From an uncultured Pelagibacteraceae bacterium (lineage in GTDB: Bacteria > Pseudomonadota > Alphaproteobacteria > Pelagibacterales > AG-422-B15): a stretch of 39,028 nt of DNA. The notes under the pieces are model-generated. The model was not told where the DNA came from and ran no database searches. It saw nothing but the letters and a program-made list of their open reading frames with translations. A program made the translations under genes and the position numbers. The stretch lies in NCBI GenBank assembly GCA_902624455.1, contig CACNXQ010000003.1:1-39028 (forward strand). Direction: 5' to 3'. Of the stretch, positions 34,278 to 39,028 are shown in pieces (within the stretch, counting starts at the first letter, position 1; each line of letters starts with the position of its first letter).

Positions 34278-34918
34278 AGATTGACTTATATTTTTCTTTG
34301 AGAAGTCCTTACTCCTATTTAATTTTGCCTCGTATTAAAATGCTACGTGACCAATATAATATAGATGTTAATTTTAAACTTGTTTATCCTCTAGCTATTA
34401 GAGAACCCGAATTTTTTAAAAAGAAAAATTTTTTCACGTACTTCTGGTGGAAAATGATTGATATGAAGTTTCAAGCCAGAAGACTAGGATTAAAAATGGT
34501 TTTACCGCCAAAGCCAGACCCAATTAATCAAAATACATTTAATGGACAAATATCTCCTCACCAACCTTATATTTTCAATATTTGTCACTTTCTTCAAGCA
34601 ATTGAAAAGGATAAACAACTAGATTTTGCATTAGAAATTTCTAAATGTATTTTTGGAGGAGTTAAGAATTGGCATGAAGATAGTAATTTAATGAAAATCA
34701 CGAACAATCTAGGTTTAGATTTTAATACTATAAAAGGACATATAGATAAAAATGAAGAAAAGCTAGTTGAAGAAATAAAACAAAACCAAAAAGAACAATT
34801 AGAAGCCGGACATCATGGGGTCCCTTTATCAGTTTATAAAAGCAGAGCATTTTTCGGCCAAGATCGTTTCAAGGATCTTATCAAAGAAATGGAAAAAGAC
34901 GGTTTTAAATTAAACTAA
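34274..34918 (+). CDS. 2-hydroxychromene-2-carboxylate isomerase/DsbA-kappa-GST family protein
   Basis: A 214-residue protein of the DsbA-like kappa-GST fold. The N-terminal catalytic stretch is YFSLRSPYSYLILPRI, with serine rather than a CxxC pair, so this is not a disulfide oxidoreductase. The C-terminal block GVPLSVYKSRAFFGQDRFKDL is the HCCA isomerase/kappa-GST signature. Known members isomerise an aromatic ring-cleavage product using glutathione in naphthalene degradation. Here no ring-cleavage genes are nearby, so substrate is unknown. It overlaps the GST-like gene by four bases and ends nine bases before the convergent potC stop. Confidence 0.8.
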   Translation: MKIDLYFSLRSPYSYLILPRIKMLRDQYNIDVNFKLVYPLAIREPEFFKKKNFFTYFWWKMIDMKFQARRLGLKMVLPPKPDPINQNTFNGQISPHQPYIFNICHFLQAIEKDKQLDFALEISKCIFGGVKNWHEDSNLMKITNNLGLDFNTIKGHIDKNEEKLVEEIKQNQKEQLEAGHHGVPLSVYKSRAFFGQDRFKDLIKEMEKDGFKLN

Positions 34919-34927
34919 GACTTGCCG

Positions 34928-35791
34928 CTATCTAGCAGTGATGCCTCTAATTCTCTCTGACCTTCTTCTTAGTAATTCTGTAACAATCAAAATCAATGTA
35001 GACAAAATAATGAGGCATGTAGCTACTGCCATAATTGTTGGACTCAATTGTTCTCTTAATCCAGTCCACATTTGAAGAGGTATAGTTGTTAGATTTCTAT
35101 CACCGCCCGCAACAAAGAGAATAACAACAATTTCATCAAATGACGTTACAAAAGCAAATAAGGCTCCAGATATTATACCAGGAGTAATAAGTGGTAATGT
35201 AATTTTAAAAAATGTGTTAGTAGGAGTGCTTCCTAAACTTGAAGCTGCTCGAGTGATCGTATCATCAAAACCACTAAGAGTTGCAGTCACAGTGATTACA
35301 ACAAAAGGCGTTCCCAGAATGATATGAGCAATAACAATCCCAGGAAATGTTGCAGAAAGACCCAGTTTTGCTAAAGAGAAGAATATTGCAGAACCTGAAA
35401 TGATTAATGGAATAATCATAGGCGATATTAATACACTCATGATTAATTGCTTGTATGGCATGTATCGACTACTTAGTCCCAGAGCAGCAATCGTACCCAA
35501 AACCGTAGCTCCTATTGTAGAGAAGAACGCGTAATAGATGCTGTTTCTTGCAGCAATTCCCCAAGGATTTTTTGTACCGTAAATCATATCTTCATACCAT
35601 CTAAGGGAAAATGCTTCAGGCTGTAAAGCAAGCATGCCGTCAGAAAAATGAATATATTGTTCAGCATTAAATGATAGAGGAATAATTACAAAAAGAGGTG
35701 CTATTAAAAATATAAATATGGATGTGCAAATTACTAAATATGAATAATGCCATACTCGATATCTTAATTCGGTATATTTAGGTAAAGCCAT
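34928..35791 (-). CDS. potC: Spermidine/putrescine-type ABC transporter permease (PotC-like)
   Basis: Inner-membrane permease of 287 residues with about six hydrophobic segments. The cytoplasmic EAA loop that docks on the ATPase is ITRAASSLGSTPTNTFFKIT, then LPLITPGI (about 181-208). It is the last gene of a potA-potD-potB-potC order on the minus strand, three bases after potB. Polyamine specificity is inferred from the PotD/PotB/PotC family; related systems import amines, betaines or short peptides. The start at 35791 directly follows the potB stop, so translation is likely coupled. Confidence 0.85.
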   Translation of the reverse strand: MALPKYTELRYRVWHYSYLVICTSIFIFLIAPLFVIIPLSFNAEQYIHFSDGMLALQPEAFSLRWYEDMIYGTKNPWGIAARNSIYYAFFSTIGATVLGTIAALGLSSRYMPYKQLIMSVLISPMIIPLIISGSAIFFSLAKLGLSATFPGIVIAHIILGTPFVVITVTATLSGFDDTITRAASSLGSTPTNTFFKITLPLITPGIISGALFAFVTSFDEIVVILFVAGGDRNLTTIPLQMWTGLREQLSPTIMAVATCLIILSTLILIVTELLRRRSERIRGITAR

Positions 35792-35794
35792 ATC

Positions 35795-37042
35795 TTATCC
35801 GAGCCTCATATTATCGATACCAACAATTTTGTTATAGAGCCAATAAACTATTAGAACAGCTATTAAAAGAACAGCCGCCATTGCAGTTGCTAATGACCAA
35901 TCAAGCGATTGCTGCATATGGTATGCAATTCTATTACTAATTAATATTCCCTTAGCTCCACCTACTAGAGCAGGCGTAATATAATAACCTATTGCAAGAA
36001 CAAAAACCAAAATTGAGCCTGCGCTGATACCTGGATAAGTTAGAGGAAAATAAATTTTTCTAAATGCATGAAACGGCGTTGCGCCCATTGAGGTTGCAGC
36101 TCTCATCAAACTAGGAGAAATAGTTTTCATTACGCTGTATAGAGGTAACACCATAAAGGGTAGTAATATTTGCGTCATAGCAATAAATGTCCCAGTCATA
36201 TTATACATTAATTCAAGTCTTGACTCGTCAGCTATGACTCCGAGCGAAACTAAAGTATCATTCACAACACCCTGTTTTTGAAGTAAGACCATCCAACTAG
36301 ATGTTCTAACAAGTAGAGATGTCCAAAAAGGCAGCAAGACACAGATCATTAATAAGTTAGAATACCGTGTAGGCAAAACTGATAGTAAGTGTGCTATCGG
36401 AAAAGCAAGAATGAAGCAACAAAAGGTAACTCCTACTGCAACAAAAATTGTCCTAAGCCAAAGTATGACATTAATTCTTTTCTTTTCTGGTATACGTTCA
36501 ATTGAACCATCGAATTTCTCTTGAAAATCAAAAGCCATTAAATATTTTCTATAATGGTATTTATCTGTACCTCTTTTGAGTGCAAGCCAATATTCTATAT
36601 CTCCCCATTTTTTATGAACATCAATAAACTGATCTAAAAAATTTCCGTTTTCATCAAAATTCTCCAGCTTACGAGCTGTTTTCTTTATTAAACTCGTAAA
36701 GCCACCTTTTTCATAGTTGAGTCTTGTAGCAATTTTTCCGTGGTATTTGTTTTCTACTGCTGTTTTTAATTCATAATAAAAAGTCGAGGTAACATCCTCT
36801 CCTGGCATTTCTGAGCCATCCCATTCTTGAATCACATCATGAGTTTTTGAGAGAAAGTTATGTAATTCAACATTATCAATACTTCGACCAAGCATCTGAA
36901 AAATTGGGACAATATATGTAAAAATAATGAAAAAAAGTAAAGGCGCAGCTAATAAGAAGGCTGTTGTTCTTCTTCTTTTTTCAACTTTTTTGAGACGAAC
37001 AGATAGTAGTTCTCCGTCTGAAGTTCTGATTTCTGCAGTCAT
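35795..37042 (-). CDS. potB: Spermidine/putrescine-type ABC permease (PotB-like) with large periplasmic insertion
   Basis: Permease of 415 residues, against about 285 in E. coli PotB. The difference is a roughly 140-residue charged, probably periplasmic segment (about 52-192) between the first hydrophobic helix (27-49) and the second (193-215). It includes SLIKKTARKLENFDENG and KKWGDIEYWLALKRG. The remaining five helices and the EAA loop LMRAATSMGATPFHAFRKIY, then FPLTYPGI, are normal. The insertion could contact the binding protein. The gene starts 65 bases after the potD end, with a hairpin between them, and is coupled to potC downstream. Confidence 0.84.
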   Translation of the reverse strand: MTAEIRTSDGELLSVRLKKVEKRRRTTAFLLAAPLLFFIIFTYIVPIFQMLGRSIDNVELHNFLSKTHDVIQEWDGSEMPGEDVTSTFYYELKTAVENKYHGKIATRLNYEKGGFTSLIKKTARKLENFDENGNFLDQFIDVHKKWGDIEYWLALKRGTDKYHYRKYLMAFDFQEKFDGSIERIPEKKRINVILWLRTIFVAVGVTFCCFILAFPIAHLLSVLPTRYSNLLMICVLLPFWTSLLVRTSSWMVLLQKQGVVNDTLVSLGVIADESRLELMYNMTGTFIAMTQILLPFMVLPLYSVMKTISPSLMRAATSMGATPFHAFRKIYFPLTYPGISAGSILVFVLAIGYYITPALVGGAKGILISNRIAYHMQQSLDWSLATAMAAVLLIAVLIVYWLYNKIVGIDNMRLG

Positions 37043-37065
37043 TATGTTTAGAGAATACTGAATTT

Positions 37066-37101
37066 AAAAGACTTGGGCAACCTAAAGGTCGCCCAAGTTT
37101 T
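37066..37101 (-). terminator. Hairpin between potD and potB (attenuator/RNA-stabilising stem-loop)
   Basis: An inverted repeat of ACTTGGGC (37071-37078) and GCCCAAGT (37091-37098) encloses a second stem, ACCT/AGGT (37080-37083 and 37086-37089). A/T pairs extend the base outward. On the transcribed minus strand it is followed by CTTTTAAA, a weak U-run. It begins about ten bases after the potD stop. This place and strength suit partial termination or 3'-end protection that raises binding-protein output over the permeases. Confidence 0.72.
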
Positions 37102-37107
37102 AGACTT

Positions 37108-38229
37108 TTATAGGTTAGCTTTCCAAGCTTCCCAAGCGTCGTTGACTTCAGTGTTGTTGTCAGCGTACCACTCAGGGTTCATAAGAACATAGTTCTTAGT
37201 ATTAGCTGGAGCTGTAGGCATGTGAGGCATAATCTCAACTGCACCTGCTTGAGGTGAATTAAACCATGGCTCATCAGCCATAATTATGTCAAGAGATGAG
37301 ATTCTAAAAGGTGCGTAAGCAATGTGCTTTGCACTTCCAGCCAAACCTTCAGAACTTGTAAAGTACTGAAGTGCTTTCATAGCTTCCTCTTTGTTTGGAG
37401 AGTCTTTTACAAGTACAAAGTACTCATAATCAAGAATCTGTCCGTCCCATACCATTTTCATCGGTGAACCTTCGTTCACGATAGCATTGAAGTGACGTCC
37501 ATTCCAACCAGTTGCCATAATAGCTTCACCAGAAACTAACTGTTCAGGTGGTTGCGCACCAGCTGACCAGAAAATACAACCACCTTTAGGGTGTGTGCAT
37601 AATTCAGTTAGTTTATCTAGAGCTCTATCAATGCCGTTGTCTTCCATGTAATCATACACATCAGCACCAGCTACTCCATCAGCAACTAAAGCAAACTCTA
37701 AGTTTGACATTGCATTAGAGTAAAGAGATCTAACTCCTGGATATTTATCAGGATCAAAGAAATCCCCCATAGTTGAAGGATACATCCCTGGGAAATTTAC
37801 GTTATCAGTGTTGTAAGCATAGTTCCATGAGTACAGAATGTTACCCACAGCGCACTTACTCGGCATTGGAGCAAAGAAGTCATCACTTGCTTTCATACCG
37901 TTAACACCAGCAGGGAAGTCGTTGTCGAAATCAAATTCTTCGAACAAGCCTTCGTCACAACCGATAATTGTATCACGTGCATATACATCGATGATATCCC
38001 AAGTTACCGCTCCAGACTCGACTTGAGCTTTAATTTCACTCAAACCACCACTGTAGTCGATCCAGTTTACTTGAACGCCACTCTTTTCTTGATATGGGTC
38101 CCCGTAACCTAGCTTTTGACTTTCCGTATAAGCACCCCCCCATGAAACTACATTTACTTCCGCAGCTGTAGCCATAGATGGAGCCACCAATAAGGCAGCC
38201 AAAGAGATTAGTTTAGTTAATCTTAACAT
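37108..38229 (-). CDS. potD: Periplasmic substrate-binding protein of polyamine-type ABC importer (PotD-like)
   Basis: Exported binding protein of 373 residues. The signal peptide spans residues 1-22 with an ATA-A cleavage site. The mature protein starts AEVNVVSWGGAYTESQ, the PotD/PotF opening; WDIIDVYARDTI and ATGWNGRHFNA lie in the ligand cleft region. Four mature cysteines (C91, C126, C211, C218) could make two disulfides; C211-C218 lie in a CTHPKGGC loop. The codon choice looks richer in G+C than neighbouring genes, as expected of a highly expressed protein. An AAGGAG at 38240-38245 precedes the start, and a hairpin follows the stop. The ligand is uncertain: polyamine is the family default. 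Confidence 0.87.
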   Translation of the reverse strand: MLRLTKLISLAALLVAPSMATAAEVNVVSWGGAYTESQKLGYGDPYQEKSGVQVNWIDYSGGLSEIKAQVESGAVTWDIIDVYARDTIIGCDEGLFEEFDFDNDFPAGVNGMKASDDFFAPMPSKCAVGNILYSWNYAYNTDNVNFPGMYPSTMGDFFDPDKYPGVRSLYSNAMSNLEFALVADGVAGADVYDYMEDNGIDRALDKLTELCTHPKGGCIFWSAGAQPPEQLVSGEAIMATGWNGRHFNAIVNEGSPMKMVWDGQILDYEYFVLVKDSPNKEEAMKALQYFTSSEGLAGSAKHIAYAPFRISSLDIIMADEPWFNSPQAGAVEIMPHMPTAPANTKNYVLMNPEWYADNNTEVNDAWEAWKANL

Positions 38230-38239
38230 GATTAATCGT

Positions 38240-38245
38240 CTCCTT
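38240..38245 (-). promoter_or_regulatory. Strong ribosome-binding site of the potD-like gene
   Basis: AAGGAG on the minus strand, ten bases before the ATG at 38229. It supports that start and fits high expression of the binding protein relative to potA upstream and the permeases downstream. Confidence 0.7.
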
Positions 38246-38350
38246 TTTTATATATAAAGAGGGTATTACAGTGGGGTTTTAGAAAAAACGCAACAAAAAA
38301 ATAGTAATTTATCAACAGATTATGAAAGGATCTAGATGTTGTGTTAGAGC

Positions 38351-39028
38351 TTAATAATCTAGCGCTCTGCAATCAATTGAAGACCATCCTAGATTGAGAG
38401 TATCACCTAAATTAAGCTTGAGATCACTACTGGCATTGGGCACTTTTAATATAAAATTGTCACTTCCTAGAAGATTTACCCTAACCCGTGTGTGGTCACC
38501 ATGATAAATGATTTCTTTTATTTCAGCACTGAAACGGTTTTCAAGCTGGTCATTTGGATTGATGCTTACTCGTTCTGGACGCAATGAAACTCTGGATTTG
38601 TCACCAGCAGAAGACACGGCAATTGGATTTGCAATAATAGTTTCACCTGTATCTGTTTCAATCCTTGCAGAGCCAGCAGACATATCTTTTACTGTTCCTG
38701 TAAATGTATTGTTCTCACCAATAAAACTTGCTACAAATGAATTTACGGGCTTCTCATAAAGTTCATTTGGGCCTGATAATTGTTGAACTTTTCCATCATT
38801 AAAAACTGCAATCCTGTTAGACATTGTAAGAGCTTCTCCTTGATCATGAGTAACATAAACCACAGTAACACCAAGAGTTTCATGAATGTGTTTAAGCTCA
38901 TATTGCATGCTCTCACGTAAATTTTTATCAAGTGCACCAAGAGGCTCGTCCATTAAAACAAGTTTTGGATCAAAAACTAAAGCACGAGCTACTGCAACTC
39001 TTTGTTGCTGACCACCTGATAGTTGTGC
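38351..39028 (-). CDS. potA: ABC transporter ATP-binding protein (PotA-like), C-terminal part; runs off right edge
   Basis: The 3' part of an ATPase gene: 225 residues are in the window, and its 5' end lies beyond 39028. The frame is open to the edge. It begins at the ABC signature [15 protein letters not shown], then Walker B with the D-loop ([13 protein letters not shown]) and the H-loop histidine in [12 protein letters not shown]. The last 100 residues form a TOBE-type regulatory domain ([26 protein letters not shown]), as in PotA/MalK. It is first in the potA-potD-potB-potC order, separated from potD by 121 bases. Walker A is not present in the window. Confidence 0.88.
   Translation of the reverse strand, partial: AQLSGGQQQRVAVARALVFDPKLVLMDEPLGALDKNLRESMQYELKHIHETLGVTVVYVTHDQGEALTMSNRIAVFNDGKVQQLSGPNELYEKPVNSFVASFIGENNTFTGTVKDMSAGSARIETDTGETIIANPIAVSSAGDKSRVSLRPERVSINPNDQLENRFSAEIKEIIYHGDHTRVRVNLLGSDNFILKVPNASSDLKLNLGDTLNLGWSSIDCRALDY

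Noticed and set aside
34274-34918. The last gene of the GST operon as a DsbA disulfide oxidoreductase
   Set aside because: It lacks the CxxC pair and carries the SPYSYL and FFGQDRF signatures of HCCA isomerase/kappa GST.

Overview
This AT-rich window (roughly one third G+C by eye) comes from a bacterial chromosome. It carries about 36 protein genes packed almost end to end: many start/stop codons overlap by 1-4 bases, and no gene-free stretch exceeds about 200 bases. I found no rRNA, tRNA, CRISPR array, insertion sequence or phage gene. The gene set points to an alphaproteobacterium: class I lysyl-tRNA synthetase, an alphaproteobacterial TIGR02186-type membrane protein beside a TauE permease, a malate-CoA ligase/PEP carboxylase operon and a polyamine-type ABC importer. 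Base composition and compactness suggest a streamlined marine lineage such as the HIMB59/AEGEAN-169 type. That placement is inference; no 16S gene or marker tree is available here.

Layout. 1-1290 (minus): folE followed by the N-terminal part of a TrkH potassium transporter. 1439-5469 (plus): lysK, pyrD, a TetR regulator and a short-chain dehydrogenase. 5466-8791 (minus): a tightly coupled unit of TauE permease, TIGR02186 protein, CcdA and a dienoyl-CoA-reductase-like SDR. 8903-13627: fatty acyl-CoA genes, namely a DmdC-like long acyl-CoA dehydrogenase, an LCAD-like acyl-CoA dehydrogenase with a hydratase 2, and an ECH1-like dienoyl-CoA isomerase. 13671-16001: RmlA-like nucleotidyltransferase, prolyl-tRNA editing protein, Nudix hydrolase and a hotdog thioesterase. 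16196-18163: thiolase, PsiE-like protein and DUF4864 protein. 18164-22913 (minus): a glycoside operon of family VIII serine hydrolase, GPH sugar symporter, galactokinase and GH1 glycosidase. 22960-26738 (plus): EamA transporter, 3-hydroxyisobutyrate-dehydrogenase-like enzyme, iron alcohol dehydrogenase and dienelactone hydrolase. 26735-31517 (minus): mtkA-mtkB-ppc. 31657-32733 (minus): membrane-anchored metallo-beta-lactamase-fold protein. 32812-34918 (plus): DUF1330-like protein, GST-like protein and HCCA-isomerase-like protein. 34928-39028 (minus): potA (partial), potD-like, potB-like and potC-like.

How it fits together. The window describes a heterotroph that imports polyamine-like compounds, oxidises saturated and unsaturated acyl-CoAs (dehydrogenases, hydratase, dienoyl-CoA isomerase, dienoyl-CoA reductase, thiolase) and probably takes up and splits a beta-galactoside. 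The mtkA-mtkB-ppc operon makes the C4 intermediates of the serine-cycle type: PEP + bicarbonate to oxaloacetate, and malate to malyl-CoA. The least explained units are the TauE/TIGR02186/CcdA unit, the HIBADH/Fe-ADH/DLH operon and the DUF1330/GST/HCCA-isomerase operon.
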